A stretch of DNA of 64,000 nucleotides from UBA11606 sp964504305 (GCA_964504305.1 CAZDEB010000012.1:1-64000); one strand, 5' to 3'; positions 32,456-41,393 are shown, counted from the first letter of the stretch. The notes: generated by a model from the sequence alone, not told the origin. Translations and numbers: made by a program.

Positions 32456-33858
32456 TACCCGACGCTGCCTTCCATCTGGAGTTCGATGAGGCGACTCCAC
32501 TCGACGGCGTATTCCATCGGCAGGGTGCGGGTGACGGGTTCGATGAAACCGTTGACGATCATGCCCATCGCCTGCTCCTCGGTGAGACCGCGGCTCTGGA
32601 GATAGAAAAGCTGCTCGTCGGCGACACGCGACACCGTGGCCTCGTGACCGATGATCGCGTCGCCCGACCCGACCTCCATGTAGGGGTAGGTGTCGGAGAT
32701 CGAGTCTTCGTCGAGGATGAGGGCGTCGCACTGCACGTGGCTCTTGCAACCGTAGGCGTCGTTTTCGACCCGGACGAGTCCTCGATACGAGGTGCGCCCG
32801 GCGTCCTTGGAGATCGACTTGGACACGATCTTCGACGTGGTTTCGGGGGCCGCATGAATCATCTTTGCCCCGGTGTCTTGATGCTGTCCAGCGCCGGCGT
32901 AGGCGACCGAGAGGACCTCGCCCGAAGCCTTCGGACCAGCCAACACAACAGCCGGGTATTTCATGGTGAGCTTGGAGCCGATGTTGCCATCGATCCATTC
33001 CATGTGACCTTCGGCTTCGACGTAGGCCCGTTTGGTAACCAAGTTGAAGACGTTGTCGGACCAGTTTTGGATGGTGGTGTAGGTGACTCGGGCCGACGGC
33101 TTGACGATGATCTCGACCACCGCAGAGTGCAGCGAATCGGACGTGTAAGTGGGCGCCGAACAGCCTTCGATGTAATGCACCTTGGAGCCTTCGTCGGCAA
33201 TAATCAAGGTGCGCTCGAATTGGCCCATGTTTTCGGCGTTGATGCGGAAATAGGCCTGCAAAGGCATTTCGACCTCGACGCCAGGCGGAACGTAGATGAA
33301 CGAGCCACCGGACCATGCCGCCGAGTTGAGCGAAGAGAACTTGTTGTCGTTGGGCGGGATGACCTTGCCGAAGTATTCCTTGACCAGCTGCGGGTATTCC
33401 TTGAGCGCAGTGTCCATGTCGGAGAACAGCACGCCTTGAGCTTCGAGATCTTCGCGGTTGCGGTGGTATACAACCTCGGACTCGTACTGAGCGGTGACGC
33501 CAGCCAAGTACTTACGTTCGGCTTCGGGGATGCCGAGCTTTTCGTAGGTGTTCTTGATCGACTCGGGCACCTCGTCCCAGTCGTCGCTCAGCGACTCGGT
33601 GGGCTTGATGTAATAGAAAATGTTGTCGAAGTCGATGTCGGACATGTCGCCACCCCAGCTGGGCATGCCCCGGCGGCCAAAGCGTTTGTAGGACTTGAGC
33701 CGGAAGTCGAGCATCCATTCGGGTTCGCCCTTGAGCCAAGACATCTCGCGAAGGATGTCTTCGTTGAGGCCTCTCTTGGGTTTGAAGACATAGTCTTCTT
33801 CGTCTGACCAGCCCAGTTGGTACTTGCCAAGATCGAGTCCGATATCGGTGGAAGCCAT
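32455..33858 (-). CDS. sufB: SufB, Fe-S scaffold
   Basis: A 467-residue SufB, the scaffold on which SufBCD assembles Fe-S clusters. SufB-specific blocks are visible: RRGMPSWGGDMSDIDFDNIF, WSGGSFIYVPPGVEVEMPLQ, VHYIEGCSAPTYTSDSLHSA, YTTIQNWSDNVFNLVTKRA and the C-terminal YLQSRGLTEEQAMGMIVNGF. ATG at 33858 has AAAGGG upstream. It is first in the minus-strand suf operon. No SufR or IscR-type regulator gene lies next to it. Confidence 0.96.
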   Translation of the reverse strand: MASTDIGLDLGKYQLGWSDEEDYVFKPKRGLNEDILREMSWLKGEPEWMLDFRLKSYKRFGRRGMPSWGGDMSDIDFDNIFYYIKPTESLSDDWDEVPESIKNTYEKLGIPEAERKYLAGVTAQYESEVVYHRNREDLEAQGVLFSDMDTALKEYPQLVKEYFGKVIPPNDNKFSSLNSAAWSGGSFIYVPPGVEVEMPLQAYFRINAENMGQFERTLIIADEGSKVHYIEGCSAPTYTSDSLHSAVVEIIVKPSARVTYTTIQNWSDNVFNLVTKRAYVEAEGHMEWIDGNIGSKLTMKYPAVVLAGPKASGEVLSVAYAGAGQHQDTGAKMIHAAPETTSKIVSKSISKDAGRTSYRGLVRVENDAYGCKSHVQCDALILDEDSISDTYPYMEVGSGDAIIGHEATVSRVADEQLFYLQSRGLTEEQAMGMIVNGFIEPVTRTLPMEYAVEWSRLIELQMEGSVG

Positions 33859-33942
33859 GAGAACCCTTTGGATGCGACGGTGGTCTGCGGCGTGATAGCC
33901 GCTAATTTCTCCTACCCAGATAGTAACAACTCTGAGCGATGA

Positions 33943-34500
33943 TCAGCCCTCAGTCGACCCAAACAGTCCAACGAGCAGGCCCGCGCACAGCGAGGTGAGC
34001 CGATCGGCGGTCTGACGGTGCACTCTGAGCGACTTGGCGAACGGGTCATCAACCTCGTCGGGACCCTCGCCGAGCAAGTCGCCGGCAACGCGGTTGGCCC
34101 CCAAGTCCGCAAGCCGATCGATCGCCGTGGTTCCATCGCTCGTGGGTTCGGCCAACAGGTCGACAACCCGCCCCAGCGTGAAAATTCGGCGCTGGGCACT
34201 GGGCAACATCAACGATAGATCCCGGCCGTGACGGCGCTCCATCGTGACGATCAGATCGGCGCTTTCGAGGATCTTCGGGGTGCTGCACCGAGATGCATGA
34301 GCCGACAGGTCGTAGCCCCGAGCCGCCATTACTTCTTGAACCCGCGGCGAGGCCGGATCGCCGTTGGTCATAAACCCTGACGACGAGACATCGACTGCGA
34401 GGCCGCGTTGGTCGGCCATTGCTCGCAACAAGAATTCGCCCATCGGCGACCGGCAAACGTTGGCGGTACAGACCACCAGAATCTTGAGAGGGTCGGTCAC
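33943..34500 (-). CDS. Low-molecular-weight protein tyrosine phosphatase
   Basis: A 185-residue phosphatase with the N-terminal P-loop VVCTANVCRSPMGEFLL (Cys-x5-Arg) and a C-terminal DPFAKS loop carrying the general-acid Asp. LESADLIVTMERRHGRDL is also typical. The family dephosphorylates protein tyrosines or phosphoarginine and often modulates exopolysaccharide kinases. It is last of a minus-strand operon. Confidence 0.88.
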   Translation of the reverse strand: MTDPLKILVVCTANVCRSPMGEFLLRAMADQRGLAVDVSSSGFMTNGDPASPRVQEVMAARGYDLSAHASRCSTPKILESADLIVTMERRHGRDLSLMLPSAQRRIFTLGRVVDLLAEPTSDGTTAIDRLADLGANRVAGDLLGEGPDEVDDPFAKSLRVHRQTADRLTSLCAGLLVGLFGSTEG

Positions 34501-34506
34501 GATCAG

Positions 34507-35025
34507 CTAATCGATCCGGCGCAACTCGGTACTAAAACGCCTGGCTCGTTCGACGTAGGAATCAACGTTCATCTGGGCGTGGAATTCGGCGACGGCGTCG
34601 GGGCGGATCTTGGCCGGCACGCCGAGAGCCATCGCCCGGGGCGGTACCTCGACGCCTCCCGGAACCATCGCCGCGGCGCCCACGAGGGCATGCTCGCCGA
34701 TCACCGCGTTGTGCAAAACAATCGCCCCCGAGCCAACCAGCGCATTGTCGAGCACCGTGCATCCTTCGAGGTGAGCAAGGTGTCCGACCGTGCAGAACCG
34801 GCCGACCGTGGTCGGGTGAAACTGGGTGCAATGCAGGACCGCACCATCCTGAATCGATGTCGCCTCGCCTATCGAGATGGTGTTGTCGTCGGCCCGGATA
34901 ACAGCATGGGGCCACACCGAGGCATTCGGGCCCAGCACCACGCTGCCAATAACCGTCGCGTGCTCATCGACGTAGGCCGACTCGTGAATCTGCGGGACTT
35001 GATCACCCAAGGCGTAGATCGCCAC
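34507..35025 (-). CDS. Gamma-carbonic anhydrase-like hexapeptide protein
   Basis: A 172-residue left-handed beta-helix. Metal-ligand histidines fit VLHCTQFHP and VGHLAHLEGC, and RADDNTISIGEATSIQDGAV is the family's conserved loop. Members are putative zinc or iron carbonic anhydrases, but many (YrdA/PaaY-like) show other roles. GTG at 35025 is two bases after the stop of the flavin reductase gene. Confidence 0.85.
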   Translation of the reverse strand: MAIYALGDQVPQIHESAYVDEHATVIGSVVLGPNASVWPHAVIRADDNTISIGEATSIQDGAVLHCTQFHPTTVGRFCTVGHLAHLEGCTVLDNALVGSGAIVLHNAVIGEHALVGAAAMVPGGVEVPPRAMALGVPAKIRPDAVAEFHAQMNVDSYVERARRFSTELRRID

Positions 35026-35027
35026 GT

Positions 35028-35507
35028 TTACAGGCCCTCGTATTGTCCATAGCCGCCCTGGAAGAACAGCAACGGACCATGATCGCCGTCAGCTCCGAGC
35101 GCCTTGACCAAACCAACCACGATGTCGTGATCTCCGCCGTCGTGAATCGCGTGGATCTCGCAATCGATCCAGGCAATCGACCCTGGGATTACCGGCGAAC
35201 CGGTTGCTTCGGTCGACCAGTCGATGCCTTCGAACTTGTTGTCTGCTCGGCTGGCGAACACACCGCACGTGTCTTTTTGGTCGACGCCGAGGATGTTGAC
35301 GCAAAACGACCCGGTCCCTTTGATGCGCAGCCAGCTCTCGGACTGTGACCCGGGGCAAAACATCACCAACGGAGGGTCGAGCGACACGCTGGCAAACGAG
35401 CCGATGGCCATGCCGGCTGGTCCGGACTCGCCGTTGCCGGTAACAACGGTTACGCCCGTTGGGAAATGGCCGAGTACTCGACGAAATTCGCCCGGATCGA
35501 TAGTCAT
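35028..35507 (-). CDS. Flavin reductase-like (FMN-binding split barrel) protein
   Basis: A 159-residue flavin-binding split-barrel protein. FRRVLGHFPTGVTVVTG opens it, MAIGSFASVSLDPPLVMFCP lies on the flavin face, and GSFCVNILGVDQ follows. It would supply reduced flavin to a monooxygenase or act as an oxidoreductase itself. ATG 35507 follows GAGGAGAC. The frame extends much further upstream, but that part is antisense to the MBL gene. Confidence 0.87.
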   Translation of the reverse strand: MTIDPGEFRRVLGHFPTGVTVVTGNGESGPAGMAIGSFASVSLDPPLVMFCPGSQSESWLRIKGTGSFCVNILGVDQKDTCGVFASRADNKFEGIDWSTEATGSPVIPGSIAWIDCEIHAIHDGGDHDIVVGLVKALGADGDHGPLLFFQGGYGQYEGL

Positions 35508-35572
35508 AACGGTCTCCTCGCTTGCGCTGACCGGCGTACCGTAGCGCCTGATCGGATCGGACCGCTGATTGC

Positions 35573-36439
35573 TCAGATCTCGGCGGAAAGTGTGAGCTTC
35601 ACGCCTTCGGCAGCGGCGATTACGTCGATTCCGGAGTCGGCAGCGATTTCGCGGGCAAACCCGGTGAGATGATCGACCGCGTCGTCGTCGCGGCCGGGAT
35701 CGTGGTGAAACAAGACCAACTGTTTGACGCCGGCCTGGCGTGCGACCTCGACGGCGTATTCGGGGGTGCAGTGACCCCAAGTTGACTTGGCCGCGAACTC
35801 GTCGCGCCGCAACTGCGAATCGTGGATCAACACGTCGACGCCGGCGCACAACTCGAGGACCGAGTCGGCCACCCTGGTTGGGTCGTCGACCGGCTCTTGG
35901 TGATCGGGGATGTAAGCAATGCTCACCCCGTTGCGTTCGATCCGGTATCCAGCGGTCGGGCCAGTGTGAGGAACCGGTCGAGCCATCACCTGGGCGCCGG
36001 CTATCTCGAAATCGCAATCGAGGGCGTCGTGGAAGTTGACTTCGGCGGGAAGGTCGGCGGTACAGATAGGGAAAAACGGCGGGGTCATGAACCGAGTGAA
36101 ACTTTCGCCGAGCGTCCCGTGGTGATCGCCTGGTCCGTACACGTTCAACGACGTCTGCGGGTGCTGCAGCGGCGAAAAGAAAGGCAGCCCTTGTACGTGG
36201 TCCCAGTGAAGATGGGTTACCAGTGCGTGCACGTCGACCGACCCGAGCGCTTCGATGCTGCGCCCCCAGTTTCGAAGCCCGGTGCCGAGGTCGAGGACGA
36301 TGGGATCGGCGTCAACTGTTTCGACGGTGACACAACTGGTGTTTCCGCCGTAGCGGTTGAGGCTGGGGCAACTGCACGGTGTCGAACCTCTCACGCCATA
36401 AAACGTGACAACGACTTCGTTGCGCGGCAGGTCCCCCAT
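35573..36439 (-). CDS. Metallo-beta-lactamase-fold hydrolase
   Basis: A 288-residue MBL-fold protein. FYGVRGSTPC opens it, IVLDLGTGLRNWG follows, the zinc site is LVTHLHWDHVQGLPFF (HxHxDH), and later ligands sit in RPVPHTGPTAGYRI, AYIPDHQEP, LIHDSQ and LVLFHHDPG. It matches the group of GST-P type MBL phosphodiesterases found near signalling genes. The substrate is unknown. The start is ATG 36439 (MGDLPRNEV); a longer frame to 36499 is possible. Confidence 0.85.
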   Translation of the reverse strand: MGDLPRNEVVVTFYGVRGSTPCSCPSLNRYGGNTSCVTVETVDADPIVLDLGTGLRNWGRSIEALGSVDVHALVTHLHWDHVQGLPFFSPLQHPQTSLNVYGPGDHHGTLGESFTRFMTPPFFPICTADLPAEVNFHDALDCDFEIAGAQVMARPVPHTGPTAGYRIERNGVSIAYIPDHQEPVDDPTRVADSVLELCAGVDVLIHDSQLRRDEFAAKSTWGHCTPEYAVEVARQAGVKQLVLFHHDPGRDDDAVDHLTGFAREIAADSGIDVIAAAEGVKLTLSAEI

Positions 36440-36526
36440 GATTGAACGAAGGTACATAGTAGAAACGGTCCTGTGAAGGGTCTGTGACGAAATTCTCAAA
36501 CCGATGCCGGTGTGTCAGAGTGGAGC

Positions 36527-37978
36527 ATGAGCAACGATCGACCCAAACCAGTGTTGCCGGACGGGCTGGTAGCGGTGGTCAAAAAGGACTGCCCTACCTG
36601 TGTGCTGGTGGCTCCGGTCCTCGCAGATCTCGCCCAGCGCGCCGGCCTGATTGCCTATACCCAAGACGATCCCGCGTTCCCGGCCAGTGCGTCGTGGGTG
36701 ATCGACGATTCTGACCTCGCGGTGTCGTGGCACCACAACATCGAAACCGTTCCCACCCTTTTACGGGTCGAAGATGGCCTCCCGGTCGCCACCGTCGAGG
36801 GTTGGCGACGCGACCAATGGCAGGAGTTCTGTGGAGTTGACGGACTCGGCGAAGGGCTGCCCGACTGGCGTCCGGGGTGCGGATCCTTGAGCGTTGATCC
36901 CCGTTTTGCCAACGAGCTCATGGTGCGGTTCTCGGGCAGCAAGATGGTTAGCCGCCGAGTCGAATTGGCCGCCCTCGAGGACGAACACGAAGCATTGTTC
37001 GATCGGGGTTGGACCGACGGCATGCCGGTTGTGCCACCGACCGAAGCCCGCGTGATGCGGATGTTGGAAGGCACAAGTCGGGCCCCCGACGACATCGTGG
37101 CGATCGTGCCACCCGACCTCGTGGAGTGCACGGTCGAAAAGGTGGCCATCAACGCGGTGATGGCGGGTTGCAAACCCGAATACCTACCCGTTGTGCTCAC
37201 CGCGCTGGAAGCGGCGTGTACCGACGAGTTCAACATGCACGGGCTGTTGGCTACCACGATGCCAGTGGGTCCGATTCTGGTGGTGAACGGCCCGATCCGA
37301 GACGAAATCGGCATGAACAGCGGGCTCAACCTCCTCGGCCAGGGCAACCGAGCCAACAGCACGATCGGGCGGGCCTTGCAACTGACGATCCGAAATGTTG
37401 GTGGAGGCGCGCCAGGAGGCATCGATCGAGCCACCCAGGGTTCGCCATCAAAGATTGGGCTGTGTTTTGCCGAGGACGAGGAAGGCTCGCCGTGGGATTC
37501 TTTCGCGGAGAGTCGCGGTTTTGGCGCCGGTGCGTCGACGGTGACCCTCTATCCCGGCGAAGGACCCCGCGTGCTCTTCGACCAACGATCTCGATCGGCC
37601 GAATCATTGGTGAGCCACCTAGCGGAGATGCTGCGAGCCAACATCTCGCCCCGTATCGCCCTGCAAATGGACACGATGCTGGTGCTGTCGCCAGAACACA
37701 TGTCTCGCTTCGCCGACGCTGGGTGGGACCGGCGTCGATTCCTGGACGAACTCACTTCCCGACTGATGATCGAGGCCGACGAAGTCATCATTGGTGCCGG
37801 CGGAATCGAAGAAGGTATGCCCGCTTTCCTGGCCGGCACCACCATCCCCAAGTTCCCGCCGGACGGCATTCATGTTGTGCACGGCGGTAGCCGCGCCGGC
37901 CTGTTCTCGGCGGCGATCGCCGGTTGGGTGAACGGCGACACAGGTAGTGTCACGGTAACGAAGGAGATTGTTCGATGA
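36527..37978 (+). CDS. Thioredoxin-like domain fused to a conserved domain, partner of UGSC selenoprotein
   Basis: A 483-residue two-part protein. Residues 1-105 are thioredoxin-like, with the redox motif KKDCPTCVLVAP and the cis-Pro in ETVPTLLRVEDG. The remainder (RGWTDGMPVVPPTEA, VAINAVMAGCKPEYLPVV, PVGPILVVNGPIRDEIGMNS, GGAPGGIDRATQGSPSK) is a conserved globular domain I cannot assign. A GCGS motif lies at the junction. The ATGA overlap with the UGSC selenoprotein implies the two products act together, possibly with this protein reducing the selenoprotein. The start is ATG 36527; GTG 36512 is an alternative. Confidence 0.72.
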   Translation: MSNDRPKPVLPDGLVAVVKKDCPTCVLVAPVLADLAQRAGLIAYTQDDPAFPASASWVIDDSDLAVSWHHNIETVPTLLRVEDGLPVATVEGWRRDQWQEFCGVDGLGEGLPDWRPGCGSLSVDPRFANELMVRFSGSKMVSRRVELAALEDEHEALFDRGWTDGMPVVPPTEARVMRMLEGTSRAPDDIVAIVPPDLVECTVEKVAINAVMAGCKPEYLPVVLTALEAACTDEFNMHGLLATTMPVGPILVVNGPIRDEIGMNSGLNLLGQGNRANSTIGRALQLTIRNVGGGAPGGIDRATQGSPSKIGLCFAEDEEGSPWDSFAESRGFGAGASTVTLYPGEGPRVLFDQRSRSAESLVSHLAEMLRANISPRIALQMDTMLVLSPEHMSRFADAGWDRRRFLDELTSRLMIEADEVIIGAGGIEEGMPAFLAGTTIPKFPPDGIHVVHGGSRAGLFSAAIAGWVNGDTGSVTVTKEIVR

Positions 37979-38496
37979 GCGTCACCATTCTCGATCCAAC
38001 CGGAGAGCTTCGCCCCGCCACGCGCCAACGGGTCGCCCGGCCCGAGTCGCTCAACGGACTCACGGTCGGCTTGCTCGATATTTCCAAACCACGCGGCGAC
38101 GTGTTCCTTGATCATCTCGAGCAGAAACTGACCGGGCTCGGGGTTGTCGTCAACCGTTACCGCAAGCCCACGTTTACCAAACCGGCGCCGGTCGATCTGC
38201 GCCACGAGATCGCCACAAGTTGTGACGCGGTGATAGAAGCGCTCGCCGATTGAGGTAGCTGCACGACGTGCAGTGTGCACGACATCAGCGACCTTGAACG
38301 ACGTGGCATCCCTGGAGTGTTTGTGGCCTCCGAAGAGTTTGTCGATGCCGCCGAAGCTCAAGCCAAAAGCTTGGGACTCGACACCGCTCGGGTGTTCACC
38401 CCCCACCCGATCCAGGACCGCACCGACGACGAGATGCGGGCCATGGCCGACGCAGCAATCGACTCGTTGATCGACGCCCTCACTGGTCCGAGCTAG
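37975..38496 (+). CDS. UGSC-type selenoprotein (in-frame UGA = Sec93)
   Basis: A 173-residue protein if the in-frame TGA at 38251-38253 is read as selenocysteine. The frame before it (LNGLTVGLLDISKPRGDVFL, CDAVIEALAD) and after it (GSCTTCSVHDISDLERRGIP, VASEEFVDAAEAQAKSLGLD) are halves of one domain. The junction reads Sec-Gly-Ser-Cys-Thr-Thr-Cys, the hallmark of the known UGSC selenoprotein family. A stem-loop follows the UGA (38259-38273). Ordinary callers give a truncated 92-residue protein plus a spurious ORF. Its likely role is thiol/selenol oxidoreductase; the substrate is unknown. Confidence 0.88.
38259..38273 (+). promoter_or_regulatory. Candidate bacterial SECIS hairpin (UGSC gene)
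   Basis: CTGCAC pairs with GTGCAG around a GAC loop, 5 nt after the UGA. The apical loop is about 11-13 nt downstream of the UGA, close to the position where bacterial SECIS loops bind SelB. Structure and SelB binding are inferred. Confidence 0.55.
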
Positions 38497-38551
38497 ATCC
38501 GAACTCATATTGGCTCGGCTGGGATTGATCGCCCTCACCGTCTGCTTCGCC

Positions 38552-38557
38552 TAGTTT
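38552..38557 (+). promoter_or_regulatory. Putative leaderless -10 box of acyl-CoA dehydrogenase
   Basis: TAGTTT lies 6 nt before the ATG at 38564, with no Shine-Dalgarno in between. Confidence 0.4.
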
Positions 38558-38563
38558 GCGACC

Positions 38564-40156
38564 ATGTCAGGAGTCCTTTCTCTCAGTGATGCCCGAGACG
38601 CGGTGTCGGCCATGGAATCCATCGTCGAATCGGCGCTTTCGCAACTCGCCGCGAAGCCGATCGACGAACACCAAGCGGTTGCTTACGACGTCGCTCACAG
38701 TGCCGCGGCAGTGACCGCAGCCCGCGGGATGCTCGGCTACGGCGACCGCGGCGAGCAGGAGTCGGCCCTCGCCTTTGCCTTCACCGCCGAAGTTGCTCAC
38801 GATCTCGGCGGGCGGGTTCTCGGCCGAGAAGCCGATTGGGGAATCGACTCAGCCGTCATCGACCCGCTTCGGCCACTGATCGCGGCCGGACGAGCTCCCG
38901 AGTTGGTCGGATCGCTGCGAAAGCAGTTGTCATCGCATCTCGATGACGACTTTGCCCTCGTAGCCGACACGTTTCGTCGCTTTGCCGACGAGCAGATAGC
39001 CACGGTGGCCGAAGAAGTCCATCGCACCAACGCCGACGTGCCAGAGGACCTGATCGACGGGCTGGCCAGCCTTGGCGTCTTTGGACTGTCGGTTCCGGTC
39101 GAATACAACGGGTCCGCCGAAGGCGAAATCCGCGACTACGTCGGAATGGTCGTCGCCACCGAGGAACTCTCGCGAGGTTCGTTGGGGATAGGTGGGTCGC
39201 TCATCACCCGACCCGAGATACTGACGCGTGCTCTCGTCGCGGGAGGCACCGAACAGCAAAAATCTTATTGGCTCCCCCGCTTGGCCTCCGGCGAGGTCAT
39301 GGCCGCGGTGGCGGTCACCGAGCCGGATTACGGAAGCGACGTTGCTGGGGTTCGGGTCAGTGCCACCCCTGACCCCAACGGCGGGTGGCGGATCAACGGC
39401 ACCAAGACGTGGTGCACGTTTGCCGGGCGCGCCGATGTGCTGATGGTGTTAGCCCGAACCGAAGCCGGCACGACCGATCATCGAGGTCTGAGCGTCTTTG
39501 TGGTGCCCAAGCCCCGAGACGTTGGCCACTCGTTCTCACACCTCCAGTCTGGCGGCCCCGAACCATCGGGCGGTCGTATGGAGGGCACGGCGATCGACAC
39601 CATCGGTTACCGGGGCATGCACAGCTACGAGGTTTCGTTCGACAATTGGTTGGTCGCCGACGATGCGCTGATCGGCGAAGAAGCGGGGCGTGGGCGCGGG
39701 TTCTACTTCCAGATGGCGGGTTTTGAGAACGGTCGTCTACAAACCGCGGCCCGAGCAGTGGGAGTCATGCAAGCGGCTTACGAAGCGGCGAGCGAATATG
39801 CGGCCGGCCGCCACGTGTTTGGCGAACCGATCGAGAACTATCAACTGACCCAGGTCAAGCTTGGTCGAATGGCGATAGTGATCCAAGCGTCGCGCCAATT
39901 TGCGTTGCGGGTCGCCGAGCTAATGGGTTCGGGCGACGGGGCTCTCGAAGCGTCGATGGTCAAGGCTTATGTTTGTCGCGCCGCCGAATGGGTCACCCGC
40001 GAAGCCATGCAGATTCACGGTGGCATGGGGTACGCCGAGGAATACCCCGTGTCTCGCTACTTCGTCGATGCTCGAGTGTTATCGATCTTTGAAGGGGCCG
40101 ACGAAACGTTGTGCCTGAAAGTAATCATCCGTCGTCTGCTGGCTGATCGGGCGTAA
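38564..40156 (+). CDS. Acyl-CoA dehydrogenase with N-terminal extension
   Basis: A 530-residue acyl-CoA dehydrogenase, longer than the usual 380 residues because of an extra helical region of about 140 residues (LSDARDAVSAMESIVESALS onward). The core is intact: AVAVTEPDYGSDVAG, INGTKTWCTFAGRADV, RHVFGEPIENYQLTQVKLG and MQIHGGMGYAEEYPVSRYF, with YFVDARVLSIFEGADE near the C-terminus. The substrate is unknown. Its last 32 bp overlap the convergent capA-like gene. It follows the UGSC operon after 67 bp but appears to have its own promoter. Confidence 0.88.
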   Translation: MSGVLSLSDARDAVSAMESIVESALSQLAAKPIDEHQAVAYDVAHSAAAVTAARGMLGYGDRGEQESALAFAFTAEVAHDLGGRVLGREADWGIDSAVIDPLRPLIAAGRAPELVGSLRKQLSSHLDDDFALVADTFRRFADEQIATVAEEVHRTNADVPEDLIDGLASLGVFGLSVPVEYNGSAEGEIRDYVGMVVATEELSRGSLGIGGSLITRPEILTRALVAGGTEQQKSYWLPRLASGEVMAAVAVTEPDYGSDVAGVRVSATPDPNGGWRINGTKTWCTFAGRADVLMVLARTEAGTTDHRGLSVFVVPKPRDVGHSFSHLQSGGPEPSGGRMEGTAIDTIGYRGMHSYEVSFDNWLVADDALIGEEAGRGRGFYFQMAGFENGRLQTAARAVGVMQAAYEAASEYAAGRHVFGEPIENYQLTQVKLGRMAIVIQASRQFALRVAELMGSGDGALEASMVKAYVCRAAEWVTREAMQIHGGMGYAEEYPVSRYFVDARVLSIFEGADETLCLKVIIRRLLADRA

Positions 40157-41393
40157 TTCCAAATCCGATGGTCAACCCGTCTTGAGCGCCGAGCCTCGAG
40201 CTCACAACGTCGTGGGTCCGTTCGTACGACGCGTCGAGAGCAGCAGCGGTTGCGCCGGGAACGTCGGTACGCCCCGGTTTGGCGACGCGGATGATGTAAC
40301 CATCGCCTCTATCAACCCAGGTCGGTACGTAATGAACGCCGACCACTTCTATGGCACCGGCGTCGTTCTCGAGTAGTTGCACGGTGGCGATCATGCCGTC
40401 TTGAGACGCAGTCACGCAGCAGTTGACCGACTGGTTCGACAAGAAATTGCCGAGCCCAAACACCACCCATTCGGCACCGACCTTGTCGACGGGTTGTACA
40501 ACGTGGGCGTGATGGCCGATCACCAAATCGATTTCGTCGGACGGCAAAATTTCGGCCAGCCACGCATCTTGAGCTGACGTGGGCTCGTGACGGTATTCGT
40601 TTCCCCAATGAAGACTGGCGATTACAAACTCGGCCCCCGCTTCGCGGGCCAGTCGGGCTTCTTCGATGATTTCGGCGGGTTTGATCAGGTCGACGAGGTA
40701 CTGCTTGTCGGTGGGCATCGAAAACCCGTTGAGGCCGTAGGCGGCCGAAATGTGAGCAATCGTGATGCCGTTGACTTCGTACAGCACCGGGGCGAGATCG
40801 TTTTGCGCATCGACCGCGGTACCGGCGTGGCGAAGGCCGATCTCGTCGAAGGCGTTGATGGTGGCCAACACCCCCTTCTCGCCGCGGTCATAGGAATGAT
40901 TGGAGGCCAACGAACAACCGTCGTAGCCGACATCGAGGGCCGCTTGGGGAAGCGCACGAGGGGCGTTGAAGGTGGGATACCCGCTGAGGTTCGTGTCGTC
41001 GGCGGAGATCGGCGTCTCCATGTGACAGATCGCCAAATCGGCCGCCGAAAGAATCAGCGCCACCTCGTCAAACATCGGCACAAAGTCCCACCCAGCGACC
41101 GCGCTACCAGCCTCGGCGCTCGCCGCCTCGGCGTTACGAGCTGCGGTGCTCACCACCGAGCCGTGGGGCAAGAGATCGCCGGTAAACGCCAGCACGGCTT
41201 GGCGCGGCGGTGGCAACGTGGTGGTCGTAGTTGTCGTCGTGGTGGTTGTGGTGCTCGTGGTCGTTGATGTTGTGACCACGGTTTGCACGGCCGCGGCCAG
41301 CTCTTCACCATCGGCGAAGTGACGGGTTCCGATTGCTACTCCGAGACCGAACATCGCCACAAAACCGATCACCAACCAAATGCGCGTCATCAT
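40125..41393 (-). CDS. CapA-family extracellular metallophosphatase-like protein
   Basis: A 422-residue CapA-type protein. An N-terminal membrane helix or signal (IWLVIGFVAMFGLGVAIGT) is followed by a Thr-rich linker of about 20 residues. The calcineurin-like core has VLAFTGDLLPHGSV, LAICHMETPIS, CSLASNHSYDRGEKGV, EFVIASLHWGNEYRHEP and LVIGHHAHVVQPVDKV. CapA/PgsA relatives act outside the cell in poly-glutamate or envelope polymer handling. There is no pgsB or pgsC here, so a polymer role is unproven. It overlaps the upstream eIF2B-like gene by 4 bp. Confidence 0.85.
   Translation of the reverse strand: MMTRIWLVIGFVAMFGLGVAIGTRHFADGEELAAAVQTVVTTSTTTSTTTTTTTTTTTTLPPPRQAVLAFTGDLLPHGSVVSTAARNAEAASAEAGSAVAGWDFVPMFDEVALILSAADLAICHMETPISADDTNLSGYPTFNAPRALPQAALDVGYDGCSLASNHSYDRGEKGVLATINAFDEIGLRHAGTAVDAQNDLAPVLYEVNGITIAHISAAYGLNGFSMPTDKQYLVDLIKPAEIIEEARLAREAGAEFVIASLHWGNEYRHEPTSAQDAWLAEILPSDEIDLVIGHHAHVVQPVDKVGAEWVVFGLGNFLSNQSVNCCVTASQDGMIATVQLLENDAGAIEVVGVHYVPTWVDRGDGYIIRVAKPGRTDVPGATAAALDASYERTHDVVSSRLGAQDGLTIGFGITPDQPADDG

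Noticed and set aside
32407..33807. 466-codon plus-strand ORF over sufB
   Set aside because: Shadow of sufB. Its start lies in the hairpin and the product has no family features.
37975..38253. Truncated 92-residue protein as the real product of the UGSC gene
   Set aside because: The conserved UGSC motif and a complete C-terminal half follow in the same frame directly after the TGA, with a stem-loop, so readthrough is the better reading.
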